A stretch of DNA of 64,000 nt, from positions 4,030,001 through 4,094,000 of the forward strand of contig VNWV01000001.1 of NCBI GenBank assembly GCA_009801085.1. The letters are read 5' to 3'. This document shows positions 1-12,651 of the stretch, piece by piece. Each line of letters begins with the position of its first letter. Position 1 is the first letter of the stretch. The translations under genes and the position numbers were made by a program. The stretch is from Lasiodiplodia sp. COLG20 (lineage: Eukaryota; Ascomycota; Dothideomycetes; Botryosphaeriales; Botryosphaeriaceae). A model generated the notes under the pieces. The model did not search any database, was not told the DNA's origin, and was given only the letters and a program-made list of their open reading frames with translations.

Positions 1-840
1 CACCAGAAGCGAATGTGACGAGAATATCGCCATGAATCTGCCGGGTCGACAGAGCGGATGGCGCAGCATTCATTTCGTTGTCGCACGAACTGCACTGAAA
101 AACCAACTCGTCACGAAATACGGCTCGCTGTAGTTGTGCTAGCAGAGAGGAGATGCAGACCTGGATCGATCTCGCCCAGCTACCGAATGCGAACATGGAG
201 AGCTTGATACGAGCTTGAGGGTGTCCGGTGGCATCAGCGGAAGCGTTGTGACTGCTGCGAAGGATGACACTGCTGAGTCCGGCGCTGCGGTCTTGGGGGC
301 CTGTTCGTGGCGTGCAAGCATGGCAAGGAACTCGCTGCCGAAGCTTCAAACTACTGAGCATCAGTGCCGCGGCCGAGGCGAGAGAATGACGAGACCGATT
401 TGTCCGATCTTGCTACTTTCAGGCGTTAGGGGTTCGCTCTTTGGACTCCGGAAGGTGCAAGGTTGGGTGCTGCTTCCTCACAAGGCAGTCCAGCGAACAT
501 GCCCCGCCCACGCATACGCATCCTCGACTCCCGTCTGTCCTCGCTATCTAGCCACGTATCTCCCGATCGACGACTTTTTTTGCGCCAATCTTTTCTTCTG
601 CCTGTCCTGCTCCCGCCATCGCCGTCGTCACGTCCAGGCTGCCTCCGGGTGCGTCCCAGCTTTGGGCCCCCATCAGACTCACCACCACCCTCCCACGGCT
701 CCCCTGCTCCGCTGTCGTCCCCGCCAAATTCAGGCCTGTCTGTGGTGGCTCCAATATTTGGACCACCGATCAGAGTCTCGACAACCACCACCCGCCGCTC
801 CACTCCCGCTCAGTCACCGCCCAGACGCCTCTCCGCCATC
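1..840. other. No gene supported; pyrimidine-rich 5' leader region
   Basis: No open frame here looks like a protein: the long ones (for example 215-904) have biased, low-complexity composition and no recognisable motif. From about 480 to 840 the plus strand is strongly C/T-rich with many CC and TC runs, as is common in fungal promoters and 5' leaders, so it probably serves the small gene starting at 841. Confidence 0.4.
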
Positions 841-1429
841 ATGCCTCGCATACGCGGCAACCGGCCCGCCCCAAGCTTCCCCTGGGCGGAGCTCAAGCAC
901 GTGACTGGCCGCATTGGAAGATACTTCAAATACCACACCATCGGCCGCGCCCAACGCTTCCTTGGCAAGCTGCCACTCATCTCTTGGTGAGCCTATCCCT
1001 CTCAATTGTAGACTTGGCTGGCGAGCAAGTAGGCTGACAGTATCTAGGCCGTTCAACCGTGCCCGCGTCCTCGCCCGCGCCCTCGCCCGTGCTCGCAACC
1101 GCCGCAACCGCCGTGCTCGTAGGGAAGCCCGTGAAGCAGCAAACAACAACAATGACAACAGGGAGACTTTGCCTTCTCCGCCACGCACTCCCTCTCCCGC
1201 CCGCCACTCCGAAAATGGAGGCACTGCTGAGCAGACCAGCCCCTATGGCTCTCCAAGTGCACAGCTGCTCTTTGAGCAAGCTCAGCGACCACTGCCAGCA
1301 GCATCAGTAACACTAACATCGCCGCCACCGCCAGCTCCTCGCCGCAAGACCCGCTTGCTTGCTCAGGTAGACCCGGGCAACATTGTGAATGGCGGCCGCG
1401 TCAGGCGCCAGACACAGCGCTATCAGTAG
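841..1429 (+). CDS. Small Arg/Ala-rich hypothetical protein
   Basis: Model join(841..986,1048..1429), 175 aa. The 61-nt intron has GTGAGC at its start, a CTGAC branch point and TATCTAG at its end; splicing joins Trp49 in frame. The start at 841 follows a good context (CCATC before ATG); in-frame ATGs at 463 and 499 would only add low-complexity sequence. The N-terminal 48 residues are basic with aromatics. After the junction comes a run of Arg and Ala (about residues 51-75) that could form a basic helix, then a Ser/Pro/Thr-rich disordered tail. No signal peptide or transmembrane segment is visible. I do not recognise the family. The basic stretch could bind nucleic acid or act as a nuclear signal, but that is inference. 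A fungal lineage-restricted gene is most likely. Confidence 0.55.
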
Positions 1430-2020
1430 CCACGTAGGGATGAGCATGGGCATGGGATCGTGAGGGATGGGGTTTGTAGAGGTTCGCTCCGAATGACATT
1501 GTGTCTCCCCCGTATGACTCGCTATGCATCCTTTGCGGCTACGCACACCTCTTTGACCTCCCAGACTATCGCTATTCCTTAGCCTGCGCCTGCGAATATC
1601 GTATTCTGGCATTAAGAAGCAGCAGGTGACCATAATTTGCAATGCGACCAAAGGCTTACCACCTACTTACCGGTTGCTACCAAGATTAACAGTAATATAT
1701 TACTTTTTTGATTTAATTTAGCTTCTCTCGATCAACAGTAATATATTAAAGTAACTCTCCATGTTAACGAATGAACTCTCTCTGCCGTACTCTCTAGAAA
1801 GTAATAGTAAAGATTATCAATATAAATATTAGAAAAAGAGTCTGGTATAAAGTGGCTATAGGGTATATACGCTGCTAAACTTTTGAATAATACTACTACC
1901 ACCAACTCTATAGAGTAGTATCTCCGGAATTATGCACCCATAATATGATAATTTCAGAGGGAAACGGAAGCAAGTCAGTATACTAAAAAATGATCATGAT
2001 CGTACACTTTAAAGTAGAAA
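1430..2020. other. Gene-free gap with an AT-rich tract
   Basis: No gene. About 1670-1990 is strikingly AT-rich compared with the flanking genes and carries a short direct repeat (CAACAGTAATATATTA-like units near 1690 and 1735). It could be a decayed, RIP-mutated repeat remnant, but nothing identifiable is left. Confidence 0.4.
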
Positions 2021-4289
2021 CTAAATAAGCTCTAAATCGCATCGCTCGCCAGTAAAAACACCCCAGGTTTTAGTCCAATCCCACTGAAAAAAGATTCCGA
2101 TGCGACTGTATCTGTTACTTCCTACACTTTCAGGCGACAATAGAAGTCCGGAGCCAAATCTATGGATTTCCAGACCTACAACCTCGAAATATTCGTCGGT
2201 GTCGGAATGTCCCTCGCGAGACCAGGTAGAGATTGGTTTCTTTACTGAATTTAGCGGCCCATCCAGCATGACCCATCCAAAGGACTCTCGTGCGTTCTTG
2301 CTCTCATATAGATGAACAACATCGTCTTCATCGTCGTCATAATCTTCATCATCTATAAGGATTACGGCCTTCCTGATCCAGCCATTCAATCTGATACTTC
2401 CCGTTACTGAATGTCCAAATGGGTCGCCGACGATTCGAGAACCAAGGAACTGCGCACAGTCCGCAGAGCACTCTCCATGGTCATCATCGTACCACACTTC
2501 TTTATTCCGTGAAGCCCAGGACCATGATGGAAGCGTAGGAGAGAGTGGGCCGTAATCATGTTGGTTCGTTTTCCAGATTAGATCTTGGGTGATGGTGTTC
2601 CTCCACAAGCCGGCCAAGTACTCATCTTGCTGACCCCGGCGCAGCCAAAGATCTTTCGCGACACCGCTAAGAGCAATGAGTCGATCTTCGGCCCTCGAGA
2701 TGGATCGAGAGGTATAGTCGCGGACTATTCGGTACCACTCGGCGTTGGGTTTGTCCCGTTCGATACTATCAGTCAATCCGTTTCCGTCGGGAATTGGAGG
2801 GCACGGTTCCGTTGTCCGATTTCTTCGCTTGTCCCAGGAAATTTGTTTGCAGTACCAAAATATTTGGTTGTCTCCCAGATGAACGTAGCGAGCGGACAGT
2901 AGGAACTCCTGAAATGTCCAGGCTCTCGTTTGGATGACATCTTGGCGATGCGCTATCTGCTTCAAGCCTACGTATACTTGACCGGGCCATTTTGTGCCGC
3001 CAAATCTCTCTGGCAAAGGGCAAAATGGCATTTCTGGTTGATCTGCGGTCGGTCGAATGCCATGATATGCGCTCTTCCCTGTCCCGGCCCCAATAGTGAG
3101 AAGGGCATTGCAGTAGATTGTCTCCATCTTCACGGACTCCTCGTTCCAGTCTGCTTTAGCCTCGACACTTTCTCCTTGCAAAATGCAGAGTGAGTCGACC
3201 CAGAGATATCGAACCCCAAGAAGTCTAGTGAATTCCATGGCATCTTGGATTGTTAGAGGAAGGCTTTTCACTGGTATCTCTTCTGTCATTTTGGCGAGAT
3301 TATGTGGGCCAATCAGTTCAAAGGGTTCCAGGCCCCAACAGTAACTTAAGGCCAGGTATGTTCCCGTGATTGGTGTCGGCAGAATATCTCCTTTCGATGC
3401 AGACACTAACGAGGGATTGATCCAGATGCGCGGTTTGTCTGGAGTCCCGTGAACTCCGACGTCTATTAGACGCTTGGGAAGCGGAGATTCGATTGATTTT
3501 GGACACATTGTGTGCTCGTGTAGGCATCGTCGAGTCCATGAAGCAGTGTACTGACTAGCCTGTGTCAAGTCTCTCCAAGGTATGTGATTGCTAACTCTGC
3601 CTGCAGATGGCGCATCTACGGAGGTGGTAAGCTCACTTGCCTCGTTAAAATATTTGATGTCCCCTACCAGGCAAAGTATAAAGACTGAGTGTCCGAGAAA
3701 GGTAGTTCAGTTCCTCAGTTTTATCTGAGAACTCGACACGAGGCCAGTCCGAACTGGCTCCGTGGATAATATTGATACGCTCTCCCCGTTCGTGCAGCAT
3801 GATCCTTTCATCACTCTGACTCATTAGCCATGAGAACTTCATTTCTCGGGCCTTCTCGTCCACCTCTTTGTCTATATTCTGCCACGCCTCCAAGTCGGCC
3901 CACTTCCTGAATGTGTTTGTATGATATTGCACCGCGTCTCGATCCGTCTCGACACGAATCCATCTGTTGGGAAAATAGTAAACGAAATGGTCCCTCATGC
4001 GCTTCCAGATCATCGCACACAGTGGACAACACCTTTGACCAGCCTGCATAGTCGCTCCAGCAACACATTCCAGATCCTGGGCCGTTCGGTGCTCGTATCC
4101 AATGCCTCCTACCTCATCAATGTTCAATTTACTGCAAACATCGCAGAGCTCCTCAGAGCTTATCCAATCGGACACAGTGTCCAGCGGCCGCTGCAGCAGT
4201 GGTGCTGGTACATTTGGGGGATCTGGAAGCCATGGCCAAGTAGAGTTTGCGGGTCCGCGGTTCGCGTCCTCTCGTCTTTCAGCTTCCAT
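2021..4289 (-). CDS. HET-domain (heterokaryon incompatibility) protein
   Basis: Model complement(join(2021..3615,3668..4289)), 738 aa. The 52-nt intron starts GTAGGG, has a CTTAC branch point and ends GTAG; without it the two halves are in different frames. The three hallmark blocks of the HET family are present: ALSYCWG (about residues 296-302), YLWVDSLCIL (344-353) and RAWTFQE (438-444), followed by a C-terminal region containing SWSWAS. The N-terminus has a cysteine cluster (CDVC, CCPLC) common in this family. HET proteins mediate programmed cell death after fusion of incompatible hyphae, though most members are uncharacterised. An acidic D/E run (EDYDDDEDD) lies in the C-terminal third. 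Start chosen at the first ATG of the exon (MEAERR). Family call is firm; specific function and allelic partner unknown. Confidence 0.93.
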
Positions 4290-5876
4290 ATCGGGTTGGT
4301 GAGCGTGAATGAGGTACTGGTGTGATTGTAGAATACGGGTTTGTGGCAGTTGGTGAGGATCATGAATGCGTGTGGATTGTTGGTGGTGAGCGAGAGGGAG
4401 GATTCGCCCGCTGGCGAGTTCTTATCCTCTGCTGACGGCTAAGCTAACTACGTGGTATCTGCAACAGGTTTCTTGGTGGGGACACAAGAACGTGGGCTGA
4501 ATCCACGCGGATACAGCGGCTATGATTGTGGACACCCATTCCGGATATCGTCAAGTGTCTCGGTAGTCGTGCTGCCTCTATTGGACGGTGGGTCGCGCAG
4601 AGTGGGGAGGCTGTCGATCTTTGATTCGTAATTCTGTCAACCGAGTACACCCACCGGTCAGGAAACTTGGGTGTGCGTCTTGACCGCCTCTCGATCTAGC
4701 GAAGTCTCCATCCCCTCTCATCCTCTTAATAAGATGTCTTTTGAATTGATTTACCAGCCTTTTTCCCGCCGTCCAGCTTACTTGTTGTAGATTCCCTCTC
4801 GAATCCTTCCTACAAGCCTCCTCCATTCTCATTCTCCATCTCAATCCACCACTTTTCGAGCCGCTCTGAACCACAAATACCTCATAACACAGTCTTGGGT
4901 TTCCGCCAGCTCTGGCATCCAATAATCTGAATCTTCACAAACTTTCTTGCGGAAAGGCTTGTATCGTCGCAGGCGCAACCTACGGCTAGGAATTTATCGT
5001 AGTTTTCAGTGTTACACATAAGGATCTGGTTACTGGATAGTTGGCTCAACGACACTCCATAACTTGAGTCAAAGTTACTCTAGGGTGGATCACTCCTGGG
5101 TCATGGGATTGCTGCATCAGTAACTTTCCTTTTGCGTATCCAATAATGGTGAGGGCTTTAGATGTGTATTCTTCACGGGGGATGACTATTACGCAAATAT
5201 CTTCCATTAACAGCTACGCAGCTTCCGTGGCAACATGTCGGTTCGCCTGGCGGTTGCGAAGCCGTTGCACTTCCATGTACCATACTCTACTCAATGCTAA
5301 GTTCTTTCAAGCAATTTAGTGTTTCAACGCATGATTTATGCCAATAGATGAACAGTAAGCGAAGAGTTTATGCCAGCCCTGTGCGATGCGGCTTCACCCA
5401 AATCCAAAGCAGGCCATGCGTGGCGTGCTCACTCAATCATCTTCGCTGCCGCAATGTTAGTTCATCTGCCGGCTCAGTAAGCACGCTACAAACCTTGTAG
5501 AATTCTCATTTGTTGCCGACACCCGGCTTGTCGTGTCGAGTGCTGCTGACGTGGCATTCCGTTATGTTTGCATGCAACTTCCCGTAATCTCATTTGTCAG
5601 TCGTGATAACCACGCATTCGATGTATCCTAGTTCAATTATGCATGCAACGTAAGCAGGTGCGGCCTGGAGGGACCCTCCACGATTGGTCTTGCGCACTTG
5701 TTGGGAACGAAAACCGGCTTGTAGGGTCAGCCTCCCTTCTGCACGACCGCGCGTTCATGTGTCCTGGTAGGAAAAAAATAATGGAGCAGACAAGACTGCT
5801 TCTATACCTTTTTCTCGGATACATATCCCACTTAACGAGAAATCCCAGGGCTTGAAGGACATCCGACACTGTGAAC
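4290..5876. other. Intergenic region, no gene seen
   Basis: About 1.6 kb between the HET gene (leftward) and a small membrane-protein gene (rightward), so it holds both promoters. No open frame with protein-like composition or domain motifs was found on either strand, and no repeat or RNA gene was recognised. Confidence 0.5.
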
Positions 5877-6593
5877 ATGATTACATCTTTACTAGACTTT
5901 CTGTCGAATATCTGGCAGGCGATACTTAGCCCCTTCACATTCAGCGAAAAGCCCATCGAAGAGCTTCTTAAAGAGAATGCTCCGTATCCACTTACCAAGA
6001 GGTGGTATGAAGCTAAGCTTCACGAACTCAATTACGTCGGCCTTACGGTACATGGACTACTCGTCAAAATCATGAGCGGTGTGCTGAGACAATAATAGAG
6101 TGCCCTACTTGCGAGTCTTTTTGGCAGTGCATTCACATGGCCTGCAGCAGAGAGAGCCATCTGGCCAGTGCTTGCATGCTGGTACGCGGGTCTTATGTTC
6201 GTCATTGCTAGCATCGCTAGCGCGACGCAGCAAAGCATCATGCTCCGTCGACTCCAGAGCCATCCAGATTATCTCAGCATTGCCAAACGCATGCTCGGAT
6301 CTACTGAGCCGCGCCCAGTACAGTTGTTTATTTGGCAGATTCCGGTTATGATGTTACGATTTGGTGTGTACCTTTTTCTGGCAGGGCTCACAATTCTTCT
6401 GTGGAACACGGCACATCGAGATGGCCTATGGGTTTCTAGCGACTGGAAGGTAAGCTAAGCCTACTGATCCAATACCATTTTGTTCTGGACTAAGAATTTC
6501 CAGACAGCAGTTGTCTTTTCCTGTGTCGCAGCTTTTGCATTCATATGCCACACGTTTTCTGTTTATTGTAGCTATCTCTCAGTGGAAGCGTAA
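5877..6593 (+). CDS. Small multi-pass membrane protein, unknown function
   Basis: Model join(5877..6047,6099..6449,6504..6593), 203 aa. Both introns have good ends: GTACAT to AATAG with a CTGAG branch, and GTAAGC to TTCCAG with CTAAG. All junctions are phase 0. The first 57 residues are amphipathic and soluble-looking. After the first junction there are about three hydrophobic segments: around residues 58-100 (LLASLFGSAF to MFVIASIASA), 122-150 (VQLFIWQIPVMMLRFG to LTILLW) and 175-200 in the last exon. A short basic loop (MLRRLQSHPDYL) separates the first two. This resembles small fungal membrane proteins of unknown role; I cannot name a family. Coding in all three exons keeps the same hydrophobic pattern, which supports the model. 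Confidence 0.7.
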
Positions 6594-6752
6594 TCTCTAA
6601 ACTGATTCAGCCATCTAAAGCTATGTGTTTTCATACATCTAAATTAAATAGTAGGATACTTTACTTACGAGAGTACAATTTTTTGAATAAGTCCATTCAC
6701 GTTATTTTCTAATATATACTAAAATACTTTCGTCGTAAACACTGTAAATATT

Positions 6753-8183
6753 CTAAAATTCAGTGTGACCCGGAAGCCTTGCTATTTTAAGCGCTCCATT
6801 TCTCGCAATTTCCTGATGGATGTTGTTCCTACCGCGTACCTCGCCCCATAGTTTGACCATATGCCATAAAAACACTCTAAATCCCTCATCCGACTCTTGG
6901 CGGTATGTACATATGGTATGATGATTAGTGTTCGGAAGTGGTATGACAATCCGGTTAAGAAAGCTGGCCGAATCTTCGCTCACAACCTGAAGAGCAAATT
7001 AGCTTGGTGTTTAAGACCTGAGTGGAATTACATCTACTTGAACCTACCTCCTTCTTGCCAAACCACTTGTATGACGTCTTTTCTGTTTCTACAAAGCATG
7101 CGAATGGACAGAACCATTGGAGTGAATCTTGCCATATCCTTTCGTTCTGTTCCATGACCTTGCTGTCAGGCTCCAGCATGCGGATAATATCTGAAGTCCG
7201 ACGGCTCCGTAAATTGGCGAGAGCCTTAATGTACCAGCCGCCAGCAAGACGTGAGCCCTTATGTGGGGTTCCAAGAAACGCGATTGCGGAAGCAGGAACC
7301 GTTAGGCGAGAAAATTTGGTAGATCGAGATTTGACAAAACGGTCGCTGTCAAGTATCTCAATTGCCTGTAGTAGCGTTTAAACATAAGCATCAAGAAGTG
7401 TCATTACACAGGCGTCGATTCCCTACCTTGCGTGCGACAAGGCCACCCATTGAATATGCGACGAACATGATTGGACGCTCACTGGTCTATCAATGTGTAA
7501 GAGACTTTCTAGCCTACAGCTTTGGGAAAGAAAACAAGAGGCTTACGATGTCTAGACGCTCCCGATCTTCCTGAAGCTCGTGTAAGAGATGTTTCGCGCA
7601 ATATTCGAGACGATAACCTTCCGTGCGCTTGAGGAGCTCTGCGTCGAAGCCATAGGTCATGATTCTGCATTCATCATGCAGCTTACGTGGTAGGAAACTG
7701 TGAATCCAGGTGATGACTTCGGCTGGAGAGAGCGTGGAATGTATTCCGCTTTTCCTTGACGTCCAGGTCTCCAAGGAATGGCCATTCAATCCATGAATGA
7801 AACAAACACTATTGATACCGTAAGTGTGTGCTCCTGAGGTACTTCATGCGATCAACAAACTCCATAGTAACCGTCTTGTTGTCTCCGAAGAGAGTTGTGA
7901 GACCGTAGAACTGAGTGTCAAACGTCCACCATGTCATCCCTGGTCCTGTGCCAGTCTCTATGTCTTCTGCTCTTGGTAAATGTTTTGAGTGTGGGAAGCG
8001 GACTACGCCGTATGCTCGAACAGCATCCTGGACACCTCTTAACGGCAGGTACTGAATAGAAACAGGTCTTCCATTGTCGTTCCACTCTCTTGTTTTGTCG
8101 TTAAAGATAGACTGGAGCCTGTTGTAGTTTCCGTGTCCTTCAAAGCGAACTGCTGTATTGTTCTGAAAGGCAGGAGAGGGCAT
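6753..8183 (-). CDS. Alpha/beta hydrolase (putative serine esterase/lipase-like)
   Basis: Model complement(join(6753..6986,7048..7365,7427..7486,7547..7808,7861..8183)), 398 aa, four introns of 52-61 nt. After about 108 N-terminal residues the hydrolase core begins with DVCFIHGLNGHSLETWTS, the oxyanion-strand His-Gly pattern. The nucleophile elbow is AYSMGGL in the 20-codon third exon, with Ser207 as predicted nucleophile (G/A-x-S-x-G variant). It continues with AIAFLGTPHKGS, typical of fungal PGAP1/DUF676-like serine esterases that are often the N-terminal part of NACHT or ankyrin proteins. Here the protein ends soon after, without such repeats. The first junction uses a weak donor (GTTTGT) but joins Asp-Val in frame. 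Lipid or ester hydrolysis is a family expectation only; the substrate is unknown. Confidence 0.85.
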
Positions 8184-8637
8184 GCTTGTGGACTGTCACG
8201 AGAAGAGAAAATGGATCCTGGGCTTGGATGTTCTGATTGGAGATAAGCTGAGACCTTTCGCAATTTCAAGGAACCAGGTGACAAGCTCATGGGCTTGCTA
8301 ATAAATAGAATATTCACATGTATCTTCTGTATGACATGTGAAACTGCATCTTTGCGCAATAATTCACTTGTGGCCGAAAGAAGATTAAAAATCCGACGCA
8401 AGTGGCTGAATCAAGTCATGTGTTGTATCAGTCAGAATATTGCATATGCATAATGCTTATGCAGCACGTGGGTTCCCCTCCAATCACTATGGAACACGTC
8501 GCAAACCGTCTCCTCGCTTACAATGTAACCGATCTCTCTACAAGACAAGTATCGCGCAGAGTCGAGGCTGCTGCGTCTTATTCAGTATCCTATAGCCGCA
8601 AAGCGAGTTTTCTCCTATTGCAACGACCTATATCTCC
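8184..8637. promoter_or_regulatory. Divergent intergenic promoter region
   Basis: About 450 bp between the start of the leftward hydrolase gene and the start of the rightward 716-aa gene, so it probably contains both promoters. No strong palindrome, repeat or extra gene was seen. Confidence 0.4.
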
Positions 8638-10844
8638 ATGATGCCTTCTCCACCCGCTCCTCTCGAATCCTCCGCTGAACAAGCGCCTTACCTGCATACA
8701 TTGTTCAGACGACTGGAATGCGATTCAATTCCTCTCTGCTTTTTCGAACGGGCCATCACAGAGAACCTCGAATGGAATCTATCAACGGGAAATCGCGACC
8801 ACCGCAAACCTCAAGAAGCTGGTGTCCCAGAGTGGGCGTGGAAATGCGAGAAGGAGATGTTTCTCCATTCAGAGTATTTCAGCCGTGGCCCAGAGAAGTT
8901 GACGCGCAGACACTCCCAACCAGACCTAGCTCAAGAGGATATATCCGACACTGAAACACTGTGTATATTTGCGCATGTGTGGCCTGATCCCTATATTGAG
9001 ATTGGCTGGGAGGAGGTGTGCTCACTCCTCTGGTCTGTCATAGACTCTTGCTGTCTACCACTGATTCTGAAACATTGCGACAAACTAATTGAAGGGCTGA
9101 TGGGGAAGCCGTAAGTCACAGATATGGAGAGACCAGTATCGCCATAACTCACAAATTCCGGAGTAGATATTCCGTCAGAGAAAATGTAGCCCGTTTTCTC
9201 ACTCGGCTCCTCAATACCCTGCCACTATGGTATCCTTCGGAAGGGCTGCGGAACGCCATGCACAGGATCGCAAACCTCGCCTCGTTCAGAACTTCCGTTC
9301 AAACAATTCATTCCGACACCTGGAATACTGGAAACATACTTCGTTTTCTATGTTGCACATCATCTGATGAGAAAGTGTCGGCAACAACCCAAGCGGCGAT
9401 ACAGCAGATCTACAAGTCATCTGGCAAGGAGAGGTCTGTCTGGGCGAAGAAAAGCGCTGGACAACCTATCTCGGCCCAGAGTATGGCTGCGATAATCGTC
9501 CGAGCCACCTGCTTGGATGTCGGAAACGAGGAGATTGCATCCTTTGCTACGAATTGGGAGGAAGCCTTGATTGTAGGATTTGCGTGCAGCTCCAAGGGGA
9601 AGCCTTCTCCTGCTTTTATTTTGCTTCGTGAAGGGTTAAGGCAGTGGCTTGACCAAACATCCCCGGATGGAAAGGAACCAGACTATCCAAAAACATTCGC
9701 CAATGAGATGCCACCTCCAGGTACAATCATGGCCCGTGCCTTTGCCGAGTTTGTCATTCTTTGCACTCGGTCGCACTCCATACTCAAGAAACCCGACTTC
9801 GATCTGATCACTGCGTTGTCAAATGTTTTTCCCCAGGCTACCAAGTTGAGCTTGGACCACCAACGACTTCGTTTGGCATTGGCTGGTTTCCACATGAAGT
9901 GGGACCGCACGAATCTTGCAGCTAATCTACTTGAAGAAGTTATCGACGACCTAGCCGATTCACCGGATTCGAATGAATATCAGGCTGCAAGAACAAGACT
10001 TGGGAAAATCAGACAGGGATTTGATAATCCCGCAATTGACATTCCGCTGCCTGTTACTCAGGGTCCATCACCAGAAGTTTTACATGACACCATTGCCGAC
10101 ATGCTCGATAGGTCTTCCGAAGATGAGCCCACTGTGAAGGAGCCTGAATCCTTTTGGAGAAGTGTGGACGTCATCCACGCGTATTGGCGGAACAGCAACG
10201 CCAAACACCTGCACGGGGATTTCCAAGCTTTGTTCGATTTCATGAGGCATGCACATAACCTTGTCAGCAGTCAAGCGTTGACTCGGCTGGCTGGAACGGC
10301 AATTCCCGAGCAGGAGCCTGGTCGAACGGCACCGGAAGAAAGGACCACCCAGAAAATGTTGGAACTTCTCAAGAGCCATTCTCTCAAGAGCCGCACACCT
10401 CTTCCATCGAGCATCTCGTTCTATGGTACCGAATATCGTATACTTGGTGAAGTGACTTTGACTCTGAGGGGACGTAACGAGAGAAGAATCAGCTCTGCGA
10501 TATGGTTTCCTGACAGAGATTTCTCGACAGCATGCCTCATTGTTAACGAATTACCCTGTGATATGGTAATTAACTGCAAAACAATCGAAGAGTGTCTTCT
10601 TGGAGAGCAGCGCATTCTCGGGGATCCGATTACTCCAGATGATGATGATCCGAAAGCATTTTGGCCAGACTTCAAGCTCTACAAAAACATTCGTGATAGT
10701 TCTCCAAGTTTGGATCAGAATAAGAAGGGAAAGATTTTGACACGGGTATTGCGATCTACCACGTCGCAATCCAAGCCACAGAGAATCTTTGTGCGGAAAC
10801 TAAAAAAGAGGTTCTCTGGGACACACGAGGGACTTGTCCACTAG
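8638..10844 (+). CDS. Large hypothetical protein, unknown function
   Basis: Model join(8638..9110,9167..10844), 716 aa. The 56-nt intron begins GTAAGT, ends GAGTAG, and splicing joins Pro-Tyr in frame. There are two adjacent ATGs at 8638 and 8641. The protein looks soluble, rich in Leu, Asp and Glu, with no signal peptide or transmembrane helix. The middle (about residues 150-420) is predicted helical with amphipathic Leu spacing, suggesting a repeat-like alpha-helical fold. The C-terminus is basic (VRKLKKRF). I do not recognise any catalytic motif or named domain. Composition and long uninterrupted exon 2 make it a convincing gene, probably a lineage-restricted fungal protein. Confidence 0.75.
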
Positions 10845-10996
10845 CATGGCTTTAGCGAGAATAGTTTTGAATATGATGCCGAACACATTTGTGTATACAT
10901 CTAACTACCGCATGCATGCCATATAATTGCTTTAGCTGTCAATCAATCGAAAGTGTAGCAGAGAGAGTTCAAATTTCTTCCCTAATCCTGTCCTCC

Positions 10997-12651
10997 TTAA
11001 ACCCCGGTGGCACCATCTTTCCCTCCCTGCACGACCTCGATATGAGTAACAGAGCCCTTAGCATCCTTACTCTCGACAGCAATCTCATCACCAAACGCGG
11101 CAGCCACCTGCTCCAGCGTCATCTGGTTCGTCTCCGGCAAGTACAGGAAATAAATAGTCGCAGCAAAGAGATTGCACGCAATGAAAACGAAGTAGAACTT
11201 CCATGATATCGAATCAAACGCGATGCTGGCAACATAGCTCAGCCAGATAGCAGTGACAGCCTGACTGAAGACAGCAAAGCCGTTGCCTCGGGCGCGCAGA
11301 TGCAGCGGGAAGATCTCGGCGACCAGCACCCAGACGACGGTGTTGAAGAAGTAGGAGTACAGGAAAGCGAAGAGGAAGATGAAGGCCACGCCGGCGCGGG
11401 AGCCGGACAGGTTGTGATCGTCCGGGTAGAAGCGGCTGAGCGCCGTGAGGATGCTGAGGCATGTGGCGAGGACGATGTGGCCGATGACTGCGGTGGTGGT
11501 CAGTTATAGTCGAGCTTAGTTAGCATGGAGGGGTGGCACTCACCGACCGTCCGCTTCCGCGGCCAAAAATCCGACAGCGTGAAGAGGCTGAGGATCTGGG
11601 CGATAACGGCCATGAAGCCGTAGCAGCCGGCGATGAGGAGCACCGTCTGGCCCTCGAAGCCGAGCGCGTTGTACATGACCGTCTGGTACGCCTGGATGAT
11701 GTTCGAGCCGGACAGCTTGGTCATGTTGACGATCAGGCAGCCGAGCAGCGTGCGGCGGATGTAGCGTCTGGTGAAGAGCTCCCGGTAGCTGCTCTGCCGG
11801 CGCATCTCGGACTCGAACGTGATCTGGCTCTGCATCTTGGTGTATTCGGATGTGATCCACTCTTCGCCGCGGTGGGCGTGGAGGTAGCGGAGGACTTTCA
11901 TGGCGTCTTCGTGTCGCTCGCGTTGGATGACTGGATAGTGTTAGTAGGAGGTGGGAGGTGGAGATGATGGGACGAGAGACTTACGCCATCGTGGTGAGTA
12001 TGGGAGCACAAAGGTCAATGCCATGAGGAGCATGGCCGGTGGAGCCTGCATGGCCAGTGGAACACGCCACTGAATGTTTCCGGCACCAAAGCTACCGGCG
12101 TAGCCAATCCAGTTGGCTAGTAAGGCACCCAAGGTATTCATGAGGCCTTTGATACCGACCAGGAAGGCTCGATTCTCAGGCGGCGACATCTCGGAGAGGT
12201 ACACGGGTGCCACGGCGTAGACCATGCCGGTTGAGAAGCCAGAGAAGGCACGACCGACGATCATCATGGCCGGGTTCATTGCTCCAGCTTGTATGGCAGC
12301 TCCGATGACGCTCACAGTGGAGCCAAAGAGTAGACTCCACCGCCGACTCATGCCGTCCATGGTCCATGAAGCGGCAGCGCTACCGAGGCAACTGCCGGCA
12401 TAGTATCCAGAGACAATGCCGCCGTTGAGGGAGGAGTCTACGCCGTCAGGGCCGTACATGTAGGTCTTGAAGCTGGACTGGGCGATGGTGGTGGCAATGA
12501 TGCCCGTGTCGAGTCCGTACAGGAACCTAACGCTTGTCAACTGATGAAGTGCTGGAGCTCGGTTGACTTACCCTGCCAGGGAGATGGCAAATGCAATTGT
12601 TATCGACCGAACTGAATTGCCATGATGTCCTCTGGTTGCTGTGCCCGCCAT
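10997..12651 (-). CDS. MFS sugar-type transporter
   Basis: Model complement(join(10997..11487,11544..11930,11985..12526,12572..12651)), 499 aa, three introns (56, 54 and 45 nt) with clean donors and in-frame junctions. It has the major facilitator sugar-porter layout: FLYGLDTG after TM1 start, GRAFSGFSTG and YLSEMSPPENR around TM4-5, SPRWLIQRERHEDA before the central loop, and PETNQMTLEQ after TM12, a variant of the PETKG signature. Expected to sit in the plasma membrane and import a sugar, polyol, quinate-like or related solute. It shares a 523-bp promoter with the divergent NRPS-like gene, so it may be co-regulated and move that product or precursor. Substrate unknown. The start ATG (MAGTATRG) gives a short cytosolic N-terminus. 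Confidence 0.92.

Noticed and set aside
215..904. 229-codon open frame on the plus strand
   Set aside because: No start context, low-complexity composition and no motif; it overlaps the better-supported gene at 841 in another frame.
3640..3680. Apparent frameshift in the first HET gene
   Set aside because: A 52-nt intron with GTAGGG donor, CTTAC branch and GTAG acceptor explains the frame change.
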